From positions 1-64,000 of the forward strand of contig JAFTAJ010000023.1 of the NCBI GenBank assembly GCA_017458585.1: a DNA stretch of 64,000 bases, given 5' to 3'. The notes below the pieces were generated by a model that was given only the letters and a program-made list of their open reading frames with translations, had not been told where the DNA came from and did not search any database. The position numbers and the translations under genes were made by a program. Of the stretch, positions 32,124 to 39,800 are shown piece after piece. This DNA is from Bacteroidaceae bacterium. GTDB lineage: Bacteria > Bacteroidota > Bacteroidia > Bacteroidales > Bacteroidaceae. How positions within the stretch are numbered: the first letter of the stretch is position 1; each line of letters begins with the position of its first letter.

Positions 32124-33287
32124 TTATAGGCCGGGACGGCGAATGGTTAGCATTATTGCTTCGTTATGTTGCTGACAGAAGGACGATGAGTCATCGACGA
32201 CGCAGGCGAGATAGCCACCTCCACCTGCTCCGGGCATCTTATAGGCCAGGACCTGATCCTTATATTGATTGATATAGTGTGGCACGCTACCCTGTATCAT
32301 GGCAGGGAACATGGCTGTCTGTGCACTGAAGCTGGCAGCGTAGGCTTTGGCGAAGGCATTGAGGTCGCGCTGCATGATAGCCTGCCAGCAGTTGTCGGCA
32401 GCCTGAGCGAGAGCCTTAACCTTGGGTGTGGTGATGTCTTTGCCTTCGACAACGGAGCATCCGGGACGGCGCGGCTCCATGGGTATCATGATGAGATGGC
32501 TCTCCAGCCAGGAGAGTATGGACTCGTCGTAGCATGTCTCTATCTTCTCGGGCCAGAAGCGATTGTCGTAGTAGTGGCGACATAGTCCGGGCACGCAGAT
32601 ACCGATGCTGTCTTGCGCCCCAGAGATGATGCCGTCGGAGCGCTCAGGGTCATTTTCGAAACAGAAGACGAGCTTGGCCAGAGTCTCAGGGTCCATATTG
32701 GGAAGCTGGTAGGGCCATATCTTGCGTATCATGTTGCGGGTGCTGGTGCTGAGGCCACAGCGCTCGCGCACCTCGAAGGTAGGCTCCAGGGAGATGGTGA
32801 TGGCCCATCCCGGAGCATACTGACTGACGTAGGGCTGGTCTATCCAGGTGCCTGCGAGGTCGAGGCGGGTGGGTATCTGACTGCCAGTCTTCTTAAGCTC
32901 AGTGCTGCTACGGGGCTGTAGCCCTGCCTGTGGCACGCGCTGCAGCACGACATACTTGATGCCTCGCTGCTCGCAGAGCTGGCGCTTCTCTTCGCTGCTA
33001 CCGTCTTCGTTGACCACAAAGATATCGGGCTTAACGATGTCGAGGGTGGGAACGAAGTCCATCACTCCGCTGCCTGCATTGATATAGGCATCCTTGACAT
33101 AGCGTATGCTCTTGACCATGAAGAGGCGCTCTTGTTCGCCATAGACGGTCTTGCGGTGCTTATAACCGAGGTAGGTCTTGTCGCTACCGATGCCCACATA
33201 GAGGTCACCGTATTCTGCCGCTTGGCGGAAGAACTCGACATGACCGCTGTGCAGGAGGTCATAACAGCCGGAGACGAAGACTTTCAT
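32124..33287 (-). CDS. Cytidylyltransferase-like plus GHMP-kinase-like fusion
   Basis: 387 residues from the ATG at 33287 (MKVFVSGCYDLLHSGHVEFF). A longer frame to 33455 runs through repeat DNA and is rejected. Residues 1-130 are a nucleotidyltransferase with the HSGHVEF (HxGH) motif and the end TELKK. Residues about 140-387 resemble a GHMP kinase: RLDLAGTWIDQPYVSQYAPG at the start and KMPGAGGGGYLACV near the end. The middle GHMP ATP-binding motif (PxxxGLxSS) is not recognisable; GIISGAQDSIGICVPGL stands in its place. The pair could phosphorylate and activate a polyol or sugar for the polysaccharide. Function is uncertain because of the degenerate kinase motif. Confidence 0.82.
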   Translation of the reverse strand: MKVFVSGCYDLLHSGHVEFFRQAAEYGDLYVGIGSDKTYLGYKHRKTVYGEQERLFMVKSIRYVKDAYINAGSGVMDFVPTLDIVKPDIFVVNEDGSSEEKRQLCEQRGIKYVVLQRVPQAGLQPRSSTELKKTGSQIPTRLDLAGTWIDQPYVSQYAPGWAITISLEPTFEVRERCGLSTSTRNMIRKIWPYQLPNMDPETLAKLVFCFENDPERSDGIISGAQDSIGICVPGLCRHYYDNRFWPEKIETCYDESILSWLESHLIMIPMEPRRPGCSVVEGKDITTPKVKALAQAADNCWQAIMQRDLNAFAKAYAASFSAQTAMFPAMIQGSVPHYINQYKDQVLAYKMPGAGGGGYLACVVDDSSSFCQQHNEAIMLTIRRPGL

Positions 33288-33536
33288 GGTAATTGGCTTA
33301 GGTGGCTTATTTTTATTTAGCGACCACGGATTGCACGAATCTACACGGATAAGATAAACAAAAACCGAGAAAACACCGATGAAATGGTGCGGAGCACCTC
33401 TACCATTCTGTTTCTTCAAAAGCTTGTGAGCAAGCTCCCATCTTTTTCTAAACACCCTGGTGCAGCTTTGCTGCTATTTCATCGGAAAAACCGGAAAAAC
33501 AGGGTTGTTTACCGTTTACTGTTTAGGGTTTACCGT
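33288..33536. repeat. Intergenic composite with leader cassette, hairpins and GTTTACC units
   Basis: Near the start at 33287 is GATTGCACGAATCTACACGG (33330-33349), a known style of Bacteroidetes leader repeat. Then come GGTGCGGAGCACC (33389-33401), AGCTTGTGAGCAAGCT (33420-33435), and at the ugd end tandem GTTTACC units (33508-33538). No gene seen. Confidence 0.6.
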
Positions 33537-34928
33537 TTAATCGCGGCGGAAGAGGTCGCGGGTATAGACCTTATCTTCCACGTCGTCGAGGACGGGATCG
33601 TAGCGATTGGCGATAATGGCAGCGGACTGGGCCTTGAACTGAGCGAGGTCGTTGACGACGCGGCTGCCGAAGAAGGTGGTGCCGTCCTCAAGGGTGGGCT
33701 CATAGACGATGACCTCAGCGCCCTTGGCCTTGATGCGCTTCATGATGCCCTGGATAGCCGACTGACGGAAGTTGTCGGAGTTGGACTTCATGGTGAGGCG
33801 GAACACGCCAATGACGGGAGGGGTATTTGATTGACCATTGCCACTTCGTTCTCGCGTTTTTTGCGTCAGCCCGCCTTCGGTGACCTCTGACAAAACGCTC
33901 GCGACCCCTTTGGGGTTGACCATTGAGGTGTATTGATTACGACTAGTGTAAGAATACCAGCCAGCTTTCTGGAGGACCTGGTCGGCAATGAAGTCCTTAC
34001 GGGTGCGGTTGCTCTCAACGATGGCTGACATCATATTCTGGGGCACATCGGCATAGTTGGCCAGCAGCTGCTTGGTGTCCTTAGGCAGGCAGTAGCCTCC
34101 GTAGCCGAAGGAGGGATTGTTGTAGTGGGTACCGATACGGGGGTCGAGACCGATGCCCTGTATGATGGCCTGTGTGTCGAGTCCCTTGACCTCGGCATAG
34201 GTGTCGAGCTCGTTGAAGTAGCTGACGCGCAGAGCGAGGTAGGTGTTGGCGAAGAGCTTGACGGCCTCGGCCTCCTTCATTCCCATAAAGAGGACGGGCA
34301 CCTCTTCTTTGATGGCCCCTTCTTTTAGCAGGGCAGCGAAGTCGCGGGCTTTCTGCTCGAGGAAGGCTACATCGGTGACCTTGCTTATGGCGTCATTCTC
34401 CTCGTCAAAGCCGTCGATAAGCTTGGGGTAGCCTACGATGATGCGTGAGGGATAGAGGTTGTCGTAGAGAGCCTTGCTCTCGCGCAGAAACTCGGGCGAG
34501 AAGAGTAGGTTGAACTTCTTGACGCCCTTGGCAGCATACTTGACATAGAGGCTGCGTGTGTAGCCCACGGGTATGGTGGACTTGATGACCATCACGGCAT
34601 CGGGGTTGACCTCCAGAACGAGGTCGATTACTTCTTCCACGTGGGTTGTGTCGAAGAAGTTTTTCTGCGGATCGTAGTTGGTGGGTGCAGCGATAACGAC
34701 GAAGTCGGCGTCGCTGTATGCCTTGCGTCCGTCAAGGGTGGCGGTGAGGTCGAGGGGTTTCTCCGCAAGGTACTTCTCAATATAGTCATCCTGGATGGGT
34801 GACTTACGATTGTTGATGAGGTCAACCTTCTCGGGGATGACATCAACAGCGGTGACATGGTTGTGCTGCGCCAACAGTGTGGCGATGCTCAGGCCTACAT
34901 AGCCTGTTCCTGCTACGGCGATTTTCAT
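33537..34928 (-). CDS. ugd: UDP-glucose 6-dehydrogenase
   Basis: 463 residues from the ATG at 34928 ([20 protein letters not shown]); the longer frame to 35063 lies inside upxY. It oxidises UDP-glucose to UDP-glucuronate. Seen: [54 protein letters not shown] and the catalytic Cys in [14 protein letters not shown]. The C-terminal domain starts with [17 protein letters not shown]. Between TSRNQYTSM and PPVIGVF there are about 35 additional residues encoded by a palindromic repeat (33832-33952), in frame. The gene is the second of the operon, two bases after upxY. Confidence 0.94.
   Translation of the reverse strand: MKIAVAGTGYVGLSIATLLAQHNHVTAVDVIPEKVDLINNRKSPIQDDYIEKYLAEKPLDLTATLDGRKAYSDADFVVIAAPTNYDPQKNFFDTTHVEEVIDLVLEVNPDAVMVIKSTIPVGYTRSLYVKYAAKGVKKFNLLFSPEFLRESKALYDNLYPSRIIVGYPKLIDGFDEENDAISKVTDVAFLEQKARDFAALLKEGAIKEEVPVLFMGMKEAEAVKLFANTYLALRVSYFNELDTYAEVKGLDTQAIIQGIGLDPRIGTHYNNPSFGYGGYCLPKDTKQLLANYADVPQNMMSAIVESNRTRKDFIADQVLQKAGWYSYTSRNQYTSMVNPKGVASVLSEVTEGGLTQKTRERSGNGQSNTPPVIGVFRLTMKSNSDNFRQSAIQGIMKRIKAKGAEVIVYEPTLEDGTTFFGSRVVNDLAQFKAQSAAIIANRYDPVLDDVEDKVYTRDLFRRD
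33832..33952. repeat. In-frame palindromic element inside ugd
   Basis: The element carries inverted arms (GCGTTTTTTGCGTCAG against CTGACAAAACGC) around GCCCGCCTTCGGTGAC, and ends GCTCGCGACCCCTTTGGGG. A close relative (GTCAGGCCGTCTACGGCGAC then GCTCGCGACC) lies at 58760-58830 beside tRNA-Lys. Both are framed by ACCATTG or ACCCGCTTGGGGTT-type edges. Confidence 0.75.
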
Positions 34929-34930
34929 GA

Positions 34931-35560
34931 CTATTCTATTTTTCGGAGCATATTGGGCTTGACCTCTATACAGGCGTAGCCGAGTTGGGGGATACGCACT
35001 CCGATGCATTTGTTTTTTTTGCCTTTGATGTGGATTATCTCTCCCACGATATCCTCGCTCCATCCATCGAGGGAAACTTTCTCGCCCACCGTGAAGTCGG
35101 AGCCCACCAGGGAGACGGGCTGGTCGCCTTTGAGCATCTCCTTGAGGGTGCGCATCTCCTCATCGGTGACGACAGAGAGCGGGTGGCGTCCGTATTGGTT
35201 GGGGGTGCCTGCCCTATTGGTGAGGAAGGAGAGGATATAGGGGTAGTTGACAATCCTGCGGCGCTCTGCCTCAGTGACCTTGACGAAGATGTACTGGGTG
35301 ATGACGGGCTGCTCTATCTTTTTTCTGCGACCGTTGCGCCACACTCTCGTCTGCCACTGAGTGGCTGCGTAAGCTTCGATATTTTCTTTGAGGAGGTTGT
35401 CGCGAGAAGTCTTTTCTGCCTTCGGCAGGACACGTGCAATATACCATTTTCGGTTGGGCTCGGGCACGCCTACGGCATCGTCAGCGACATCCGCTGGCGG
35501 AACAATTGGTGAGAAATCCATTGCTTGTGACATTGCAATGCTTCTTGTAGTTCCAAACAT
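34931..35560 (-). CDS. upxY: UpxY-type NusG-like transcription antiterminator
   Basis: 209 residues. NusG-like N-terminal domain: [20 protein letters not shown], then [19 protein letters not shown] and [17 protein letters not shown]-like C-terminal domain follows: [20 protein letters not shown] with [21 protein letters not shown]. In Bacteroides, UpxY proteins are encoded first in a capsule operon and let RNA polymerase read through the long leader and operon. Here too it is the first gene, with a promoter about 50 bases upstream, and ugd starts two bases after its stop. A UpxZ partner is not seen. Confidence 0.92.
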   Translation of the reverse strand: MFGTTRSIAMSQAMDFSPIVPPADVADDAVGVPEPNRKWYIARVLPKAEKTSRDNLLKENIEAYAATQWQTRVWRNGRRKKIEQPVITQYIFVKVTEAERRRIVNYPYILSFLTNRAGTPNQYGRHPLSVVTDEEMRTLKEMLKGDQPVSLVGSDFTVGEKVSLDGWSEDIVGEIIHIKGKKNKCIGVRIPQLGYACIEVKPNMLRKIE

Positions 35561-35616
35561 ACGACAGCAGCGTGCTATAAACCTACTCTATAAACACACG
35601 CGCGTATATTTGTCTG

Positions 35617-35648
35617 CAAAGATAATATATTTTGCAATTTGTGCCAAG
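35617..35648 (-). promoter_or_regulatory. Promoter of the polysaccharide operon
   Basis: On the minus strand a -7 box TATCTTTG lies at 35624-35617. A -33 box CTTG lies at 35648-35645, with a 20-base gap, matching the Bacteroidetes consensus TTTG-N19-21-TAnnTTTG with one mismatch. Transcription should start near 35610, giving a leader of about 50 bases that contains two GTTTATAG repeats. No inverted repeats of the invertible-promoter type flank it. Confidence 0.7.
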
Positions 35649-35681
35649 AAAAATGTTGGAAAACATGAAAATATAGATAAA

Positions 35682-35716
35682 AAAGGCGGTTAGCGCAGAA
35701 GAACGCCAACCGCCTG
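35682..35716 (-). terminator. Rho-independent terminator of kbl
   Basis: On the minus strand, after the kbl stop, the stem GGCGGTTGGCG pairs with CGCTAACCGCC across a short loop and is followed by TTTTTTATC. It separates kbl from the polysaccharide operon promoter. Confidence 0.85.
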
Positions 35717-35740
35717 GGTGTTTTTTGCAAAAGAGATTTG

Positions 35741-36928
35741 CTACTTGAGAACACCGAGCTGCTTGCCAATCTTGACGAAGGCAGCGATACACTTGTCGAG
35801 GTGCTCGCGCTCGTGGCCTGCGGAAACCTGTACGCGGATGCGGGCCTGTCCCTTCGGCACTACGGGGTAGTAGAAACCGGTGACATAGATGCCCTCTTCC
35901 TGCAGCAGGGCGGCGAAGTCCTGGCTGAGCTTGGCGTCATAGAGCATGACGGCGCAGATGGCCGACTGTGTGGGCTTGATGTCGAAGCCGGCAGCCATCA
36001 TCTTGTCGCGGAAGTAGTTGACGTTCTCCACCAGTTTGTCGTGGATGGCATTGCTCTCGCCGAGCAGCTTGAACATCTCGATGCCAGCGCCCACGAGTGA
36101 TGGTGCCAGCGAGTTGGAGAAGAGGTAAGGACGGCTGCGCTGACGCAGTATGTCGATAATCTCCTTGCGACCTGTGGTGAAGCCACCCATAGCGCCACCG
36201 AACGACTTGCCGAGGGTACCGGTGTAGATATCCACGCGGCCATAGGTGCCGAAGAACTCGCTCACGCCGTGGCCGGTGGGGCCAACGACTCCTGCGGAGT
36301 GGCTCTCATCAACCATCACGAGGGCGTCGTACTTCTCTGCGAGGTCGCAGATCTTGTCCATGGGTGCTACGTTGCCGTCCATAGAGAACACGCCGTCGGT
36401 GGCGATGATGCGGAAGCGCTGTGCCTGAGCTTCCTGGAGGCAGCGCTCCAGCTCGCCCATGTCGGCGTTGGCATAGCGGTAGCGCTTGGCTTTGCAGAGG
36501 CGCACGCCGTCGATGATGGAGGCGTGGTTGAGGGAGTCGGAGATGATGGCGTCCTCCTCGGTGAGCAGCGGTTCAAACACACCGCCGTTGGCATCGAAGC
36601 ATGCGGCGTAGAGGATGGTGTCTTCAGTCTTGAAGTAGTCGGAGATGGCTGCCTCCAACTGCTTGTGGATGTCGGCTGTGCCGCAGATGAAGCGCACTGA
36701 CGACATGCCGAAGCCGCGCTTGTCCATCATGTCCTTGGCGGCCTGGATGAGGCGCGGGTTGTTGCTGAGGCCAAGGTAGTTGTTTGCACAGAAGTTAAGC
36801 ACTTCTTTTCCTGCAACCTGAATGGCTGCTTGCTGCGGGCTCTCGATAAGACGTTCGTTCTTGTAGAGTCCGGCTTCTTTAATCTCCGCAATGGTCTGCT
36901 GGAGATGCTGTTGCATTTTACCGTACAT
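35741..36928 (-). CDS. kbl: Glycine C-acetyltransferase (2-amino-3-ketobutyrate CoA ligase)
   Basis: PLP enzyme of 395 residues that converts glycine and acetyl-CoA to 2-amino-3-ketobutyrate, or cleaves it in threonine breakdown. Seen: LNFCANNYLGLSNNPRLIQA, GFGMSSVRFICGTADIHKQL, DSLNHASIIDGVRLCKAKRY, MVDESHSAGVVGPTGHGVSE and GTLGKSFGGAMGGFTTG with the Schiff-base Lys near residue 244. It ends at a clear terminator. Expected threonine dehydrogenase (tdh) is not adjacent. The start MYGKMQQHL fits the family; Met5 is an alternative. Upstream is a short AGTTTAAAAG cassette. Confidence 0.95.
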   Translation of the reverse strand: MYGKMQQHLQQTIAEIKEAGLYKNERLIESPQQAAIQVAGKEVLNFCANNYLGLSNNPRLIQAAKDMMDKRGFGMSSVRFICGTADIHKQLEAAISDYFKTEDTILYAACFDANGGVFEPLLTEEDAIISDSLNHASIIDGVRLCKAKRYRYANADMGELERCLQEAQAQRFRIIATDGVFSMDGNVAPMDKICDLAEKYDALVMVDESHSAGVVGPTGHGVSEFFGTYGRVDIYTGTLGKSFGGAMGGFTTGRKEIIDILRQRSRPYLFSNSLAPSLVGAGIEMFKLLGESNAIHDKLVENVNYFRDKMMAAGFDIKPTQSAICAVMLYDAKLSQDFAALLQEEGIYVTGFYYPVVPKGQARIRVQVSAGHEREHLDKCIAAFVKIGKQLGVLK

Positions 36929-36972
36929 ATTATAAGAGTTTAAAAGTTTAAAAAGTTCAAGAGTTTAAAAAT
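36929..36972. repeat. AGTTTAAAAG tandem cassette upstream of kbl
   Basis: Four units (GAGTTTAAAA, AGTTTAAAA, AGTTCAAG, AGTTTAAAA) lie between the kbl start and the divergent M64 gene promoter region. Confidence 0.7.
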
Positions 36973-37039
36973 ATGAAAACATTGCAAAGTTGCGAAATTG
37001 TAATGAAAGGACAAAATAATTGGAGGTTTTATTTGTTGT

Positions 37040-37074
37040 TTTGTGGAAAGCGAAAGAAAATTTTAGTACTTTTG
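37040..37074 (+). promoter_or_regulatory. Promoter of the M64 peptidase gene
   Basis: A -7 box TACTTTTG at 37067-37074 and a TTTG at 37040-37043 (gap 23, slightly long). The following leader contains a GAATAGA/GAACAGA cassette. Confidence 0.6.
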
Positions 37075-37089
37075 CGGCAAAAGACATAC

Positions 37090-37140
37090 TATAGAATAGA
37101 GAACAGAGAACAGAGAATAGAGAACAGAGAATAGAGAAGA
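37090..37140. repeat. GAATAGA/GAACAGA heptamer cassette
   Basis: Seven near-perfect 7-base units (GAATAGA and GAACAGA) stand in tandem and end one base before the M64 peptidase start codon. This is the clearest heptamer array of the window. Confidence 0.85.
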
Positions 37141-37141
37141 T

Positions 37142-38449
37142 ATGAGAAAGACATTTTTCCTTTTGTTGCTTTCGGTTGCCTTCGGCAGTGCCAGTGCCAG
37201 GGTGGAGTTCGACAAGTATTTTGACGGTCGCACACTGAGGGTGGACTACACCTTTGCGGGCGACTCTGCACGGCAGGAGATTTTTGTGTCGGAGTATGTG
37301 AGTCTGCCCAATTGGTACGGCCGTCGCGTGAATCTCGACACCCTGCTGCTGGAGGGCACCGGCGACGTGGTGATGCGCTCGTTGGCGGACGGCAAGAAGA
37401 TATACTGCTATTCGTTCAACTCCCATTTTCAGGACTGGATGGGCACTGAGCAGGCGTTGACGCTGAAGTGTGCCTACGAGCATGTGGTGCTGATGCCCAT
37501 GCCTCGCGACAAGGTGGAGATAGAGATACGCCTCTTTGACTTCAAGCAGAGGCCCGTGACAGTGTTGAAGCACGAGTTTGACCCCAAGGATATTTTGGTA
37601 CGCAGTCTGGCGAGTGTGAAGGGCCCCGAGACAAAGATTCTCGTGGCTTCGGGCAGTCCTCAGGAGTGTATCGACCTTGCCATCGTGGCTGAGGGCTACA
37701 CCAAGGACGAGTTGCCCTTGTTTTATGAAGACGCGCAGCGCATGGTGGACGAACTGTTTAGGTATGAGCCGTTTAAGTCGAACAAGCACTGCTTCAACGT
37801 GGTGGCCGTAGGTGCCGAGTCTGCGGAGAGTGGCATCAGCGAGCCCGCCAAGGGTATCTGGAGAAACACGGCATGCAAGACGCTATATGACTTTCTCTAC
37901 ATAAAGCGCCTCATTGGTGTTGCCAATCTGCGCATGGTCAATGACCTGCTGGCAGCGGTGCCCTACGAGCATATTGTGGTGCTGGCCAACAGCAGTGAGT
38001 ATGGCGGCTGCGGCGTGTATAACAGCTACGACATCACTCCCGCCCATAACGCTGGCACACTGCCTGTCTTTGTCCATGAGTTCGGCCACAGCTTTGGGGG
38101 CTTAGGCGACGAGTATTTCTACGACGAGATGTACACCCAGTACTACTACCCCGATGTGGAGCCGTGGAACGAGAATTTGACCACCCTGTGCGACTTCCGG
38201 CGCAAGTGGGCAGACATGCTGCCGGAAGGAGCTGAGATACCTACCTCTGTGACTGCAGACCAAGACCCGAACGACTGCACCACCATCGGTGTGTTCGAGG
38301 GTGGAGGCGACCAGACGAAGGGCGTCTATCGTCCCGCTTTCAATTGCCGTATGCGCACCAACACCGTGCCCGACTTCTGTCCAGTGTGTCGCAGAGCTCT
38401 CCAGCGAGTGATAGACTATCACCTAAAAGAGATGGTAACAGGTAGATAA
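37142..38449 (+). CDS. Secreted M64 (IgA peptidase-like) metallopeptidase
   Basis: 435 residues with signal peptide MRKTFFLLLLSVAFGSASA. The N-terminal beta domain (residues 20-150) corresponds to the M64 N-terminal domain, with YFDGRTLRVDYTFAGD. The peptidase domain has IVAEGYTKDELPLFYEDAQR, FNVVAVGAESAESGIS and the zinc site VHEFGHSFGGLGDEY near residue 312 (HExxHxxxxxxD-type). The end FNCRMRTNTVPDFCPVCRRA matches the family's conserved Cys region. M64 members include a clostridial IgA protease; the substrate of the Bacteroidales branch is unknown. It is likely periplasmic or exported. Confidence 0.93.
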   Translation: MRKTFFLLLLSVAFGSASARVEFDKYFDGRTLRVDYTFAGDSARQEIFVSEYVSLPNWYGRRVNLDTLLLEGTGDVVMRSLADGKKIYCYSFNSHFQDWMGTEQALTLKCAYEHVVLMPMPRDKVEIEIRLFDFKQRPVTVLKHEFDPKDILVRSLASVKGPETKILVASGSPQECIDLAIVAEGYTKDELPLFYEDAQRMVDELFRYEPFKSNKHCFNVVAVGAESAESGISEPAKGIWRNTACKTLYDFLYIKRLIGVANLRMVNDLLAAVPYEHIVVLANSSEYGGCGVYNSYDITPAHNAGTLPVFVHEFGHSFGGLGDEYFYDEMYTQYYYPDVEPWNENLTTLCDFRRKWADMLPEGAEIPTSVTADQDPNDCTTIGVFEGGGDQTKGVYRPAFNCRMRTNTVPDFCPVCRRALQRVIDYHLKEMVTGR

Positions 38450-38518
38450 AGGGAGAAAAAGTTCTCCGTTTGCGAGATTATCATTAATTTTGCGCAGCAA
38501 AACAAAAAAACAAACCAA

Positions 38519-39793
38519 ATGAAAAAGTTATTCCTGTTCTCTATTCTCTTTTCAATCCTTCAATTCTTCAATCCTTCGATTCTCAACGCCCAGGGCTTCC
38601 TCGACAGGGTGGATCTTGGCATCGACAAAATCAAGTATTCCAAGCTTGACACCAACTACATCGCCCCGCCCGCCTACAAGCTGATGGTGTCGGTCGAGAG
38701 CAAGAACTACTGGGGACGCGACAACATACATATCCCGTTTACATGGAACGACCCCGACATCTACAACGAGGTGCCCGGATTGGAAAAATATGAAACGGAT
38801 AAAATACTCTCCCACTCCAACCAGAGCTCCATCAACTTCAGAGTTAGCTACAAGGGCTTTGCCGCCAGCTATGGCTTTGCTCTTAACGGCAGCGGCAGCA
38901 AGAAGTCGTTCGCGCTTGGCAGCAACGGCAACAAATTCGGCTTTAAGCTGGGCTTTGAACGAAACAACCTCAGCAATGCCAGGTTTCGCGACTACCGCTA
39001 CCTGCCGCTGATGTACCTCTTCATCAACGGGTTGTATGAAGAAGGAGCGTTAGACAATCCCGTTACCATTGACGAGATAGCACAGCACTCGGTATTTGAA
39101 AAAGATGATTATATCAGCGAAGACGACGAAGAGCGTATTGGCGAAAACGACGCCTGGGAGTTGGAAGAAGTTGCGCATTGGTACGCCAATTTCTACTATG
39201 CCTTCAACCACCGCAAGTTCTCAATGAGTGCCGCCAACTATGCTCAGTACATACAGAAGCGCAGTGCAGGCAGTTTCTTCGTAACCGGTGATGTCAACTA
39301 CACGCGAGTCAAAGCCCACGACATGTTCTTTTATGTGACAGAGCCCCTTGAAATCAGTGACTCGCTGTCAAGTCGCGAAAAATTCAGTTCTTTCGGCTTT
39401 GCCCTCGGCGCAGGTTACGGCTACAACTGGACGCCAAACCACGGCAAGTTTCTGCTGCACGCCTCCTTGCGGCCAACCGTCAATGTTTACAACCACATGA
39501 GGTATTCCGGCAAAGGGTGGGCAAAGAACGAGGATACAGGGGAAACCATCTGGACAAAGGGAGAGCGCATCCCCGAGCTTGAGCCCCTCTACGACCACAA
39601 GATGAAGCTCACCTTCGGAGGAGTGGGCCGCGTGGCTGCCGTGTGGAACATCACCCCCAAGATTGTGGCAGGTGCAAACATGGAGTACACCATTCGCGAC
39701 AACCGCAACTCCAAGGATTACCGCATGTACAACAGCCGACTCAACTTCAACGCCTATTTCGCGATGCGATTCATCAAGAACAAAAAACACTGA
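38519..39793 (+). CDS. DUF4421 protein with repeat-encoded signal peptide
   Basis: 424 residues, DUF4421. The mature part begins with QGFLDRVDLGIDKIKYSKLD and continues YIAPPAYKLMVSVESKNYWG, ISFRVSYKGFAASYGF-like strands and a C-terminal barrel-like set of strands (AVWNITPKIVAGANMEYTI, LNFNAYFAMRFIKN). It is probably an outer-membrane or periplasmic beta protein; function unknown. The signal peptide core (ILFSILQFFNPSIL) is encoded by tandem units TTCAATCC/TTCAATTC, the same cassette found upstream of aroA at 47860-47905. The start at 38519 follows a purine-rich leader with a -7-like TAATTTTG at 38485-38492. Confidence 0.88.
   Translation: MKKLFLFSILFSILQFFNPSILNAQGFLDRVDLGIDKIKYSKLDTNYIAPPAYKLMVSVESKNYWGRDNIHIPFTWNDPDIYNEVPGLEKYETDKILSHSNQSSINFRVSYKGFAASYGFALNGSGSKKSFALGSNGNKFGFKLGFERNNLSNARFRDYRYLPLMYLFINGLYEEGALDNPVTIDEIAQHSVFEKDDYISEDDEERIGENDAWELEEVAHWYANFYYAFNHRKFSMSAANYAQYIQKRSAGSFFVTGDVNYTRVKAHDMFFYVTEPLEISDSLSSREKFSSFGFALGAGYGYNWTPNHGKFLLHASLRPTVNVYNHMRYSGKGWAKNEDTGETIWTKGERIPELEPLYDHKMKLTFGGVGRVAAVWNITPKIVAGANMEYTIRDNRNSKDYRMYNSRLNFNAYFAMRFIKNKKH
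38544..38590. repeat. TTCAATCC-type cassette encoding a signal peptide core
   Basis: Tandem units TTCAATCC, TTCAATTC, TTCAATCC, TTCGATTC lie inside the signal peptide coding region. A related array at 47870-47905 is non-coding and precedes aroA. Confidence 0.8.
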
Positions 39794-39800
39794 CAGACAA

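Noticed and set aside
32124-33455. Longer start of the nucleotidyltransferase fusion at 33455
   Set aside because: The upstream part lies in palindromic intergenic DNA; the family start MKVFVSGCYDLLH is at 33287.
35561-35680. Possible invertible promoter as in Bacteroides fragilis capsule loci
   Set aside because: I found no inverted repeats flanking the TATCTTTG promoter and no invertase gene nearby.
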